This document shows positions 1-6,789 of a DNA stretch of 9,086 nucleotides, piece by piece. The notes under the pieces are model-generated. The model did not search any database, had not been told where the DNA came from, and worked only from the letters and a program-made list of their open reading frames with translations. Position numbers and translations under genes: made by a program. The DNA is from an uncultured Clostridium sp. Lineage in GTDB: Bacteria; Bacillota; Clostridia; TANB77; CAG-508. Within the stretch, counting starts at the first letter, position 1, and each line of letters begins with the position of its first letter. The stretch is from assembly GCA_900553985.1 (NCBI GenBank), contig USFW01000045.1, positions 1 to 9,086 of the forward strand, read 5' to 3'.

Positions 1-152
1 CACAGGTAATGTATCCATATGGTGCAAGTGTTGATGATGCAGCAAGAAAACTTGAATATGATTTGTATTATATAAAACACCAAGATTTTGTAATGGATTT
101 AGTAGTATTTTTTAAAACAATGAAAATTGTACTTTTCGGGAAAGGGATGTAG
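1..152 (+). CDS. Initiating polyprenyl-phosphate sugar phosphotransferase, C-terminal end (partial)
   Basis: Only the last 49 codons are present (first full codon at base 3, TAG at 150-152); the gene begins upstream of the window. The peptide contains YPYGAS, then KLEYDLYYIKH, and ends VVFFKTMKIVLFGKGM. This is the typical end of bacterial sugar transferases of the WcaJ/EpsB polyprenyl glycosylphosphotransferase family: the YDLYYIK segment followed by a short hydrophobic stretch and a VLFGKG tail. Such enzymes sit in the inner membrane and move a sugar-1-phosphate from a UDP-sugar to undecaprenyl phosphate, the first step in building a lipid-linked repeat unit. The catalytic part is outside the window, so the sugar cannot be inferred. 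The following glycosyltransferase starts 2 nt after the stop, which fits one operon. Confidence 0.85.
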   Translation, partial: QVMYPYGASVDDAARKLEYDLYYIKHQDFVMDLVVFFKTMKIVLFGKGM

Positions 153-154
153 AG

Positions 155-928
155 ATGGAAGAAAATAAAATAGTTGAAGGACTTGTTTCAATAATAACTC
201 CTATGTATAACGGAGAAAGATTTGTAGAAAAAACAATAAAATCAGTTTTAAATCAAACTTATGAAAATTGGGAAATGATAATAATAGATGATGGTTCAAA
301 AGATAACAGCCCAAAAATAGTGAAAAAATACTGTGAGATTGATAACAGAATAAAATTTTTCAGTCAGAAAAATGCAGGTTCAGGAGCTGCAAGAAATAAC
401 GGTATAAGAAGAGCAAAAGGAAATTATATCTGTCTTTTAGATGCTGATGATACATGGAACAATAACTTTTTAGAAGAACAAATAAATTTATTAAAGAAAA
501 CAAATGGAACTTTGGTATTTTCATCTCATACAAGAATAAACGAACAAGATGAAGAATGTCTAAAACCATTTATTGTTCCAGAAAAAATAGATTATAAAGA
601 TTTATTAAAGACTTGTTATATTTCATGCTTAACAACTATGTATGATGTAACAAAATTTGGAAAGTTTTATTTAAGAGAAGATTTTAAAAGTTTGAGAGAT
701 GATTATATTTTATGGCTTGAAATTATAAAAAAATGTAAAATTGCTTATGGAAATCCTAAAATACTTGCAAATTACAGAGTAATGCAGTCATCAACAAGTG
801 GAAATAAAAAGAAAGTAATAAAACCTCAGTTCTTGGTTTATTACAAAGTAGAAAAATTAGGACTGATAAGAAGTATTTATAATTTAATGTGGTGGGCATA
901 TTATGGATTTAGAAAATATAAAGCATAG
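155..928 (+). CDS. Family 2 glycosyltransferase, TuaG-like
   Basis: A 257-residue cytosolic GT-A fold glycosyltransferase, predicted to add one sugar to the growing lipid-linked repeat unit. The N-terminal domain opens with VSIITPMYNGERF (residues 11-23), followed by nucleotide-binding DDGS at 45-48, SGAARNNGIRRAKG around 76-89, and the metal-binding DADD at 96-99. RDDYILW at 181-187 is the likely catalytic-base region. The short length and the layout after DADD resemble the teichuronic-acid TuaG subgroup; I infer this from pattern rather than alignment. The basic C-terminus with a WWAYYGF patch could touch the membrane. ATG at 155 is preceded by AAAGGG (141-146) at 8 nt and lies 2 nt after the previous stop. 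Donor and acceptor cannot be told from sequence; galactofuranose or another hexose is possible given the neighbouring mutase. Confidence 0.9.
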   Translation: MEENKIVEGLVSIITPMYNGERFVEKTIKSVLNQTYENWEMIIIDDGSKDNSPKIVKKYCEIDNRIKFFSQKNAGSGAARNNGIRRAKGNYICLLDADDTWNNNFLEEQINLLKKTNGTLVFSSHTRINEQDEECLKPFIVPEKIDYKDLLKTCYISCLTTMYDVTKFGKFYLREDFKSLRDDYILWLEIIKKCKIAYGNPKILANYRVMQSSTSGNKKKVIKPQFLVYYKVEKLGLIRSIYNLMWWAYYGFRKYKA

Positions 929-931
929 GAG
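927..931 (+). promoter_or_regulatory. Ribosome binding site deciding the glf start
   Basis: AGGAG lies 7 nt before the ATG at 939 and overlaps the stop codon of the preceding glycosyltransferase. It supports 939, not the in-frame ATG at 903, as the start of the mutase. The 903 ATG lies inside the upstream gene and has no Shine-Dalgarno sequence. Confidence 0.8.
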
Positions 932-938
932 TTCAGGA

Positions 939-2039
939 ATGAAAAAATATGATTATTTAATAGTTGGATCAGGATTGTATGGTTCAATTTTTGCTTATGA
1001 AATGAATAAGAAAGGGAAAAAATGCCTTGTTATTGATAAAAGAAATCATATAGGCGGGAATATTTATTGCGAAAATATTGAGGGAATAAATGTTCATAAA
1101 TATGGAGCACATATTTTTCACACAAGTAATAAAGAAGTTTGGGGATATATAAATCAGTTTTGTGAATTTAATAATTATATAAATTCTCCAATAGCAAATT
1201 ATAAAGGAGAAATATATAATCTTCCTTTTAATATGAATACATTTAATAAACTTTGGGGAGTTGTAACACCAGAAGAAGCTAAAGTAAAAATTGAAGAACA
1301 GAAAAAAGAGTTTTCTATAACTGAACCAAAAAATCTTGAGGAACAGGCGATATCTTTAATAGGAAAAGATATTTATGAAAAACTTATAAAAGGTTATACA
1401 GAAAAACAATGGGGAAGAAAAGCAACAGAACTTCCAGCCTTTATAATAAAAAGATTACCTGTAAGATTTACTTACGATAATAATTATTTTAATGATAAAT
1501 ACCAAGGAATCCCTATTGGTGGATATACAAAAATAATTGAAAAAATGCTTGAAGAAATTGAAGTAAAATTAAATACAAATTTCTTTGATAATAGAGAATA
1601 CTTTGAAAATATTGCAGAAAAAATAGTTTTTACAGGAATGATAGATGAATTTTATAACTATAAATTTGGAAAACTTGAATATCGTTCATTAAGATTTGAA
1701 ACAGAAACTTTAGATGAAGAAAATTATCAAGGAAATGCAGTAGTAAATTATACAGAGAGAGAAATACCTTATACAAGAATAATAGAACATAAACATTTTG
1801 AATTTGGAAAACAGGAAAAAACTGTAATAACAAAAGAATATCCAAGTGAATGGAAAGAGGGAGATGAACCTTACTATCCAGTAAATGATGAAAAAAATAA
1901 TAAACTTTATGAAAAATACAAAGAACTTGCAGAAAAAGAAGAAAATGTAATATTTGGTGGAAGACTTGGAGAATATAAATATTATGATATGGATAAGGTA
2001 ATAGAGAAAGTGTTAAAGGATTTAAAAAATGAAAGATAA
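939..2039 (+). CDS. glf: UDP-galactopyranose mutase
   Basis: This flavoenzyme converts UDP-galactopyranose to UDP-galactofuranose in the cytoplasm, providing the donor for galactofuranosyltransferases. From the ATG at 939 it has 366 residues, close to the usual size of bacterial Glf. The Rossmann FAD motif GSGLYG is at residues 10-15, then DKRNHIGGN at 33-41 and HKYGAHIFHTSN at 53-64. EKQWGR (155-160), PVRFTYDNNYF (174-184), GIPIGGYT (190-197) and the late GGRLGEYKYYDMD (340-352) are all family hallmarks. R176 and R280 probably correspond to the two arginines known to bind the substrate diphosphate in characterised mutases. A longer frame begins at ATG 903, but its 12 extra residues lie before the FAD motif and overlap the previous gene. 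The 3' end overlaps the next gene by 11 nt. The gene appears intact, so galactofuranose is a predicted component of the glycan. Confidence 0.97.
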   Translation: MKKYDYLIVGSGLYGSIFAYEMNKKGKKCLVIDKRNHIGGNIYCENIEGINVHKYGAHIFHTSNKEVWGYINQFCEFNNYINSPIANYKGEIYNLPFNMNTFNKLWGVVTPEEAKVKIEEQKKEFSITEPKNLEEQAISLIGKDIYEKLIKGYTEKQWGRKATELPAFIIKRLPVRFTYDNNYFNDKYQGIPIGGYTKIIEKMLEEIEVKLNTNFFDNREYFENIAEKIVFTGMIDEFYNYKFGKLEYRSLRFETETLDEENYQGNAVVNYTEREIPYTRIIEHKHFEFGKQEKTVITKEYPSEWKEGDEPYYPVNDEKNNKLYEKYKELAEKEENVIFGGRLGEYKYYDMDKVIEKVLKDLKNER

Positions 2040-3078
2040 AGTTTTAATAAGTGTTATTATTACAGTTTATAATGGAGAAAAATATATAAAAAAAGCAATA
2101 GAAAGTATTTTAAATCAAACTCTCAAAGAAATAGAAATAATAATTGTAGATAACAAAAGTAATGATAAAACACTAGAAATAATAAAAAATTTAAAAGAGA
2201 AAGATTCCAGAATAAAATTAGTGGAATTAAATGAAAATCAAGGACCAGGAAATGCCAGAAATATAGGAATAGAATTTTCTAAAGGAGAATACATTGCTTT
2301 TTGTGATGCAGATGATTGGATAGAAAAAGAAATGCTTTTTTCTCTGTATCAGGCAAATGAAAAATGTGATGTTATTGTTTGTGGATATAGTCAAGATACA
2401 GAAAAAAATGAACAAATAGTTCATAGCAAAAAGAATGAAAATTTGAAATTAGAAAAATTAGAAAATAAGGAAGTAGTAAAAAGTATTTTAGCTTTAGATT
2501 ATCAAAAAACATTTTCATTTTGTTGGAATAAATTATATAGAAGAGAAATAATAATAAAAAATAATATTAAATTTAGCAATAAATTATTTGGAGAAGACTA
2601 TGATTTTAATTTAAATTTTTTTAAATATGCTGAAAGCCTAAAATCATTAAATAAATCTTATTATCACTATATAAAAAGAAATAATAACTCTTTAACAGAA
2701 AGAAAAATTCCTAATTTTTTTGAAAATATAAATGAGCGTTTTAATGATATGGTAAATTTATTAAAAGAAAAAAATATTTACAATGAAGAGCAAAAAAGAA
2801 TTATATCAATATTATTTATAAAACATATGATGGCTTGTGTTATCAGGACTTATTCAGATGAATCTTTTAGCTTTTCAAAAAGATATAAGTATATAAAACA
2901 GATATTTTTAAATCCATTATCTTTAGAATTATATAAATATGCTGGTGGAAATAATATTAAAGAAAAAATTTATTGTTCTATATATAAAATGCAGAATGTT
3001 TTATTAATGATGTTGTTTAATGGAATGATATATTTTTTACAGAAAAATTTAAATATAATTTTTCAAATAATAAAGTGA
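2029..3078 (+). CDS. Family 2 glycosyltransferase
   Basis: A 349-residue GT-A glycosyltransferase, predicted to extend the lipid-linked repeat unit at the cytoplasmic face. ISVIITVYNGEKY (7-19) starts the nucleotide-binding domain. The usual DDGS position reads DNKS (41-44), a tolerated variant. GNARNIGIEFSKGEY (74-88) precedes the metal-binding DADD at 93-96. CWNKLY (165-170) and GEDYDF (188-193) mark the acceptor side, with E189/D190 as likely catalytic acids. The last ~30 residues are hydrophobic with scattered lysines, suggesting peripheral membrane attachment. ATG at 2029 is preceded by AAAGGA (2015-2020) at 8 nt, and the start overlaps glf by 11 nt, so translation is probably coupled. 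Architecture matches the GT2 at 4710-5693, including the WNK and ED motifs, suggesting related paralogues. Base composition becomes visibly more A+T rich from here. Donor sugar unknown; a galactofuranosyl role is possible but unproven. Confidence 0.92.
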   Translation: MKDKVLISVIITVYNGEKYIKKAIESILNQTLKEIEIIIVDNKSNDKTLEIIKNLKEKDSRIKLVELNENQGPGNARNIGIEFSKGEYIAFCDADDWIEKEMLFSLYQANEKCDVIVCGYSQDTEKNEQIVHSKKNENLKLEKLENKEVVKSILALDYQKTFSFCWNKLYRREIIIKNNIKFSNKLFGEDYDFNLNFFKYAESLKSLNKSYYHYIKRNNNSLTERKIPNFFENINERFNDMVNLLKEKNIYNEEQKRIISILFIKHMMACVIRTYSDESFSFSKRYKYIKQIFLNPLSLELYKYAGGNNIKEKIYCSIYKMQNVLLMMLFNGMIYFLQKNLNIIFQIIK

Positions 3079-3085
3079 GGAAAAA

Positions 3086-4162
3086 ATGAAAATATTACAT
3101 ATAACAATAGGAATAGGAGTTGGTGGGATAGCAACTTTTATTGAAGAATTATTAGAAGATTTATCTAAAGAAAATGAAGTTACTCTAGTATGTTTTGAAA
3201 AAAATATAGAAAAATATAGAGAAGAGAAATTAAAAAATGTAAATATAATATTTTTTAATCAAACAAGCATGTATAGTTTAAAAAATATTTTCAGATTAAG
3301 AAAATTAATAAGAGAAAATGATATTATTCATTCACATTTATTTCCTGCACAATATATTACAGTAATTGCATCTCTATTTTTAAGAAAAGTTTTAGTTACG
3401 ACAGAACATTCAACTACAAACAATAGAAGAAAATATTTTATTTTTAAATTAATAGATAAAATTTTTTATTCAAAATATAGAAAAATTATAACTGTATCTG
3501 AAACAGCAAGAATAAATTTAATAAATTGGATTGGAATGAAAAATAAAATAGAAACTATTTATAATGGAATTGACTTAGAAAAATATAGAAATGGAAAAAA
3601 TATAAGAAACGAATTATGGAATTTAAAAGAAGAAGATAAGTTAATCTGTATGATAGCAAGGTTTATTCCGCCAAAAGACCATAAAACTGTAGTTAGAGCA
3701 ATGAAATTATTATCAGAAAATATAAAATGTATTTTTGTGGGAATAGGTCAGCAAATGTCAGAAATAGAAAAATATGTAAAAATGCAAAATATGGAAAATA
3801 GAATAAAATTTTTAGGATATAGAGAAGATATTCCTAATGTTTTAAATTCTTCTAATTTTAGTATTTTGTCAAGTGGATACGAAGGATTACCATTTGTTGC
3901 CTTAGAATCACTTGCTTCTAATTCTATTTTTTTAGGAAGTAATGTAAATGGTATTAAAGAAATTTTTGAAGATGATATGTTTTTATTTGAAAATGGAAAT
4001 GAAAAAGATTTAGCTTTTAAAATAAAAGAGATTTTAGAAAATGAAAATTTAAGAAAAGAAATGATTGCAAAATCTAAAGAAATTGTAAAAAAATATTCAA
4101 AAGAAAAAATGATAAAACAATATAAAAAAATTTATACTGAGGTTTTAAATGAAAATATATAA
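3086..4162 (+). CDS. Family 4 glycosyltransferase (GT-B fold)
   Basis: A 358-residue retaining glycosyltransferase predicted to use a nucleotide-sugar donor to extend the repeat unit. The N-terminal half (about 1-165) carries the glycine-rich GVGGIATF loop (11-18), DIIHSHLF (79-86) and TEHST (106-110), which belong to the acceptor-side domain. The C-terminal half (about 180-340) has ICMIARFIPPKDH (187-199) and SGYEGLPFVALES (263-275). In the latter, E266 and E274 form the EX7E signature of GT4 donor binding. IYNGIDLEKY (158-167) is the typical link between the domains. No signal peptide or membrane segment is evident. GAGG (3077-3080) lies 5 nt before the ATG, and the gene starts 7 nt after the upstream stop. 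Its 3' end overlaps the acetyltransferase by 14 nt. Length and domain order are normal for the family; the sugar specificity cannot be assigned. Confidence 0.93.
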   Translation: MKILHITIGIGVGGIATFIEELLEDLSKENEVTLVCFEKNIEKYREEKLKNVNIIFFNQTSMYSLKNIFRLRKLIRENDIIHSHLFPAQYITVIASLFLRKVLVTTEHSTTNNRRKYFIFKLIDKIFYSKYRKIITVSETARINLINWIGMKNKIETIYNGIDLEKYRNGKNIRNELWNLKEEDKLICMIARFIPPKDHKTVVRAMKLLSENIKCIFVGIGQQMSEIEKYVKMQNMENRIKFLGYREDIPNVLNSSNFSILSSGYEGLPFVALESLASNSIFLGSNVNGIKEIFEDDMFLFENGNEKDLAFKIKEILENENLRKEMIAKSKEIVKKYSKEKMIKQYKKIYTEVLNENI

Positions 4163-4698
4163 AGATTATTTGAATTACAAAACAAGTGAGAATAAAATTT
4201 ATAATTTTGTGAGAACATTACTATACCCATCTTTTATAGCAATAGTACTTTTCAGATTTGCAGATGGAATATACCATTTAAATAAGAAGATTTTTTATTT
4301 TCCTGCAAAAATAATAATGTTAATTCCAAGAATTTTATTTGGAATAGATATTTCTATTGGAGCAGAAATAGGTGAAGGATTAACAATAGGACATGGTTGT
4401 GGGATAGTTATTGGAACAAATGCAATAATTGGTAAAAATGTCTCAATAGCTCAACAGGTAACTATTGGTGGAAATTATGGAAAAACTAGAAGATACAAAA
4501 AATATGGGGGGGGTAGAAATAGAACTATCTATGCCGATGATAGAAGATAACTGTAAACTTTCTCCTGGTTGTAAATTATTTGGTCCAATAATAATAGGGG
4601 AAAATAGTTTAATAGGAGCAAATGTAGTTTTAACAAAAGATGTGCCTAAAAATTCAAAAGTTTTGGGATATAGTCCTGTAATCAAAGAAATTTTATAA
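4149..4698 (+). pseudogene. Serine acetyltransferase-like hexapeptide acetyltransferase, frame broken at a G8 tract (probably phase-variable OFF)
   Basis: Two overlapping frames together make one CysE-like left-handed beta-helix acetyltransferase. The first runs from ATG 4149 to TAA 4550 (133 codons). It contains FVRTLLYPSFIAIVLFRFAD, then hexapeptide repeats ISIGAEIGEGLTIGHGCG with the likely catalytic H82, then NAIIGKNVSIAQQVTIGGNYGKTR. The second frame, after the G run, continues with MPMIEDNCKLSPGC, FGPIIIGENSLIGANVVLTKD and a stop at 4696-4698. Removing one G from the run at 4506-4513 joins them into a 182-residue protein of normal family size. The run encodes glycines in a loop between helix coils. 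As it stands the product loses the C-terminal coils and gains 11 unrelated residues, so it is probably inactive. In operons like this such enzymes use acetyl-CoA to acetylate a sugar; the target here is unknown. RBS GAGG (4139-4142) lies 6 nt before the ATG. Phase variation, a fixed mutation or a homopolymer read error could each explain the shift. Confidence 0.85.
4506..4513 (+). repeat. Homopolymeric G8 tract, candidate phase-variation switch
   Basis: Eight consecutive G occur at codons 120-122 of the acetyltransferase. No other G or C run that I see in the window exceeds four, so this one is exceptional for such A+T-rich DNA. Seven or ten G would keep the reading frame open through 4698. 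Eight gives a stop at 4548-4550, and nine would give TAG immediately after the run. Runs of this length are known to slip during replication in other bacteria. Confidence 0.8.
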
Positions 4699-4703
4699 AG
4701 GAG
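4698..4703 (+). promoter_or_regulatory. Ribosome binding site supporting a TTG start
   Basis: AAGGAG begins at the last base of the acetyltransferase stop codon and sits 6 nt before TTG 4710. The nearer ATG at 4705 is only 1 nt from the site and its frame stops after six codons, so the TTG is the credible start of the next glycosyltransferase. Confidence 0.75.
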
Positions 4704-4709
4704 TATGTT

Positions 4710-5693
4710 TTGGAGAAAGAAATAAAAGTAAGTATAGTTATTCCAATATATAATAAAGAAAAGATATTATCAGAGACTTTAAAAAGTTTATTTAAGCAAA
4801 CATATGCTGAAAATACTGAATTTATATTAATAAATGATGGCTCAACAGATAATTCAGAAAAAATATGTTTAAATTTTTTAGAAAGGTATAAAAATATTTT
4901 TAAAATTATTTATAAAAAAACGTGTAATCAAGGAAGAAGTTCTGCTAGAAATTTAGGAATAGATTTAGCTACAGGTGAATACCTGATGTTTTTAGATGCA
5001 GATGACCAAATTGAAGAAAATATGATTGAAGTGATGTATGAAAATATTAAAGAGAATAATTATGATATGGGAGTTTGCGGGATAAAGTATTTTGATGAAA
5101 ATAATAAATTATTTAAAATAGAAATCCCAGATAAAAAGATGAATGAAAAATTTTTTGAATATAATCTTTCGTGTGCTGTTTGGAACAAGATTTTTAAAAC
5201 TAAGATTATTAAAGAAAATAAAATATATTTTCCTTTAGAAGTAGCATTAGCAGAAGATTTAAACTTTGTTTTTAAATTTTATAATTATGTTCAAGAAATA
5301 AAATTGATTGATAAAGCATTATATAAATACATGGATTCTACAAATAATTTATTGAGAAGTTATAAAAATACAAAAGATGTCTTTAGAATGCTGCAAGATA
5401 TAGACAGTAGTTTAGAATATTATAATAAAAAAGATTATAATTTAATTTTTAAAAATCATTGTATAAAAAAATATTCATCTTTAGTAATGAGATTGGTTTT
5501 AAGTAATTTGGAATATAAAGAAACTTATAATGAATTTAAAGAAAATTTTCAAAAATATAATTACTTGGTCTCAATAAAAACAAAAATATATTTTTATTTT
5601 TCTTTATTAAAAATAAAAATATTTTTAATGTTTTTACCAATATTAAAAAAAGTAAAATATTTTAAAAAGTTTTGCATTGAAATAAGGGAATAA
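4710..5693 (+). CDS. Family 2 glycosyltransferase, TTG start
   Basis: A 327-residue GT-A glycosyltransferase, predicted to add a sugar to the lipid-linked unit. VSIVIPIYNKEKIL (7-20) opens the fold, followed by NDGSTDNS at 42-49, GRSSARNLGIDLATGEY (75-91) and the metal-binding DADD at 96-99. AVWNKIF (156-162) and AEDLNF (181-186), with E182/D183 as likely catalytic residues, parallel the CWNKLY and GEDYDF motifs of the GT2 at 2029-3078. The C-terminal ~40 residues are hydrophobic and lysine-rich, suggesting membrane association. TTG is the start, because the preceding AAGGAG is well spaced and codon 1 leads directly into the conserved N-terminus. The start lies 11 nt after the acetyltransferase's full-length stop. 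In the frame present here, upstream ribosomes stop about 160 nt earlier. Sugar specificity is unknown. Confidence 0.92.
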   Translation: MEKEIKVSIVIPIYNKEKILSETLKSLFKQTYAENTEFILINDGSTDNSEKICLNFLERYKNIFKIIYKKTCNQGRSSARNLGIDLATGEYLMFLDADDQIEENMIEVMYENIKENNYDMGVCGIKYFDENNKLFKIEIPDKKMNEKFFEYNLSCAVWNKIFKTKIIKENKIYFPLEVALAEDLNFVFKFYNYVQEIKLIDKALYKYMDSTNNLLRSYKNTKDVFRMLQDIDSSLEYYNKKDYNLIFKNHCIKKYSSLVMRLVLSNLEYKETYNEFKENFQKYNYLVSIKTKIYFYFSLLKIKIFLMFLPILKKVKYFKKFCIEIRE

Positions 5694-5697
5694 AGTT

Positions 5698-6789
5698 ATG
5701 GATTTATTATTAAATATTAATACTATTGGATTAATACTTCAGAATAACGAATTTATTTCAAAAAATCTTTTTATGTTTATAAAAATCTTTTTTTATTTAT
5801 GTATTTTTATCTTTGTTTTATTAGATAAAAGGTTAAAAAAATCAGAGGTCAATTTAATAATTTTTAGTATATTTATTTTATTTATAAGTAAAAGAATGTA
5901 TTTAACTACATTTTTATTGATAATAATAGCTATTAATAGAAAATATTATAAACGATATTATTTAATAAATTTTATATCTTTACTTCTTCTTTTGACTTTA
6001 GTAACTGGATTTTCAAAAATAGGAGTAATAGATAATAATATTTTAAAATACAAAATTTATGGATATGAAGGAATACAAATTAGACAATCTTTAGGATTTG
6101 GCAATCCAAATACATCAGGAATAATATTTTGGTTAATTAGATGTTCATTTTATTATTTGAATTATTATAAAATAAAGTTTCATCATTTTATAATATTAGG
6201 AATATTAGTATTTATATTATATTTACAAACGTATTCAAGAACTTCATTACTTATTTTTTGTTTTGAAGTAATGTTATTTTATATTATGAAATATAAATAT
6301 AAAATTTTAAAAAAAATAATAGTAGTAATTCCCCTAATACATGTATTAGGTACTTTTTTACTAAGTATATTTTTTTATGACACAAAATTAAATGATTTGT
6401 TATCTGGAAGGTTATCGTATAGTCATATTTTTTTAAAAAATGTAAATTTACAGAATTTCTTCTTTGGAAATAAGGAAAATTTTTATTTAGCATTAGATAA
6501 TGCTTGGATAGCTTTGCTACAAAATTACGGAATGTTGGTTCTTTTAAGTATGCTGATTTTGATGATTTTAGGAATAAAAAATATGTTGAAATTTGAAAGT
6601 AAAATAGAAAGTAAGAAAATAATATTTTTATTTTTAATTTGTTTATGCTATTCAACAAGTGAAGCGGTGTTGTTTAGTCCTTATTATAGTTTTATAATAA
6701 TGATTTTAATAAAATATAATTTTTTACGAGGAGAAAAAAATGTTAAATCAAGAAATATTAAGAAAAGCACAATTAGTAATGCTAGATGA
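5698..6789 (+). CDS. wzy: Wzy-type repeat-unit polymerase (O-antigen/capsule polymerase)
   Basis: A 363-residue polytopic membrane protein. By eye there are about eleven hydrophobic segments, near residues 26-42, 51-65, 68-80, 87-104, 141-157, 163-179, 183-197, 206-226, 270-294, 308-325 and 327-340. A hydrophilic loop of ~35 residues is centred on 227-265. Weak but recognisable polymerase motifs are RQSLGFGNPNTSG (129-141), TYSRTSLL (178-185), SGRLSYSHIF (236-245) and DNAWIALLQNYGM (267-279). These resemble the arginine-containing periplasmic loops of Wzy proteins. Wzy joins flipped repeat units into a chain at the periplasmic face; its identity is strengthened by lying beside a Wzx flippase. 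AAGGGA (5684-5689) is a moderate RBS 8 nt before the ATG. The basic tail after residue 343 overlaps the next gene by 50 nt, the largest overlap in the window. Sequence conservation in Wzy is low, so the linkage cannot be predicted. Confidence 0.85.
   Translation: MDLLLNINTIGLILQNNEFISKNLFMFIKIFFYLCIFIFVLLDKRLKKSEVNLIIFSIFILFISKRMYLTTFLLIIIAINRKYYKRYYLINFISLLLLLTLVTGFSKIGVIDNNILKYKIYGYEGIQIRQSLGFGNPNTSGIIFWLIRCSFYYLNYYKIKFHHFIILGILVFILYLQTYSRTSLLIFCFEVMLFYIMKYKYKILKKIIVVIPLIHVLGTFLLSIFFYDTKLNDLLSGRLSYSHIFLKNVNLQNFFFGNKENFYLALDNAWIALLQNYGMLVLLSMLILMILGIKNMLKFESKIESKKIIFLFLICLCYSTSEAVLFSPYYSFIIMILIKYNFLRGEKNVKSRNIKKSTISNAR
6333..6350. repeat. Perfect 18-bp palindrome inside wzy
   Basis: CCTAATACATGTATTAGG reads identically on both strands. 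It sits within the coding region for residues 212-218 of the polymerase. No function is evident, and a palindrome of this length can arise by chance in A+T-rich DNA. Confidence 0.4.

Noticed and set aside
903..938. Upstream in-frame ATG that would lengthen Glf by 12 residues.
   Set aside because: It lies inside the previous glycosyltransferase gene and has no ribosome binding site. ATG 939 has AGGAG at 7 nt and starts just before the FAD-binding motif.
2149..2160. DNKS in place of DDGS in the second GT2, considered as a sign of lost activity.
   Set aside because: The first Asp is kept, and DN-x-S variants are common in active GT2 enzymes. The DADD and ED motifs are intact.
4465..4698. A separate small gene starting at ATG 4465 within the acetyltransferase.
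   Set aside because: Its product after the G run is the C-terminal half of the same beta-helix enzyme, and the part before the run is an out-of-frame reading of conserved sequence. It is better explained as one frameshifted gene.
4705..4725. ATG at 4705 as an alternative start for the third GT2.
   Set aside because: It is in a different frame, stops after six codons, and is only 1 nt from the Shine-Dalgarno sequence.
6284..6658. A 124-codon open frame on the minus strand within wzy, along with shorter minus-strand frames at 360-569, 1630-1845, 2227-2424 and 4443-4685.
   Set aside because: All lie opposite clear coding genes, have no recognisable domains, and look like shadows of A+T-rich coding sequence.
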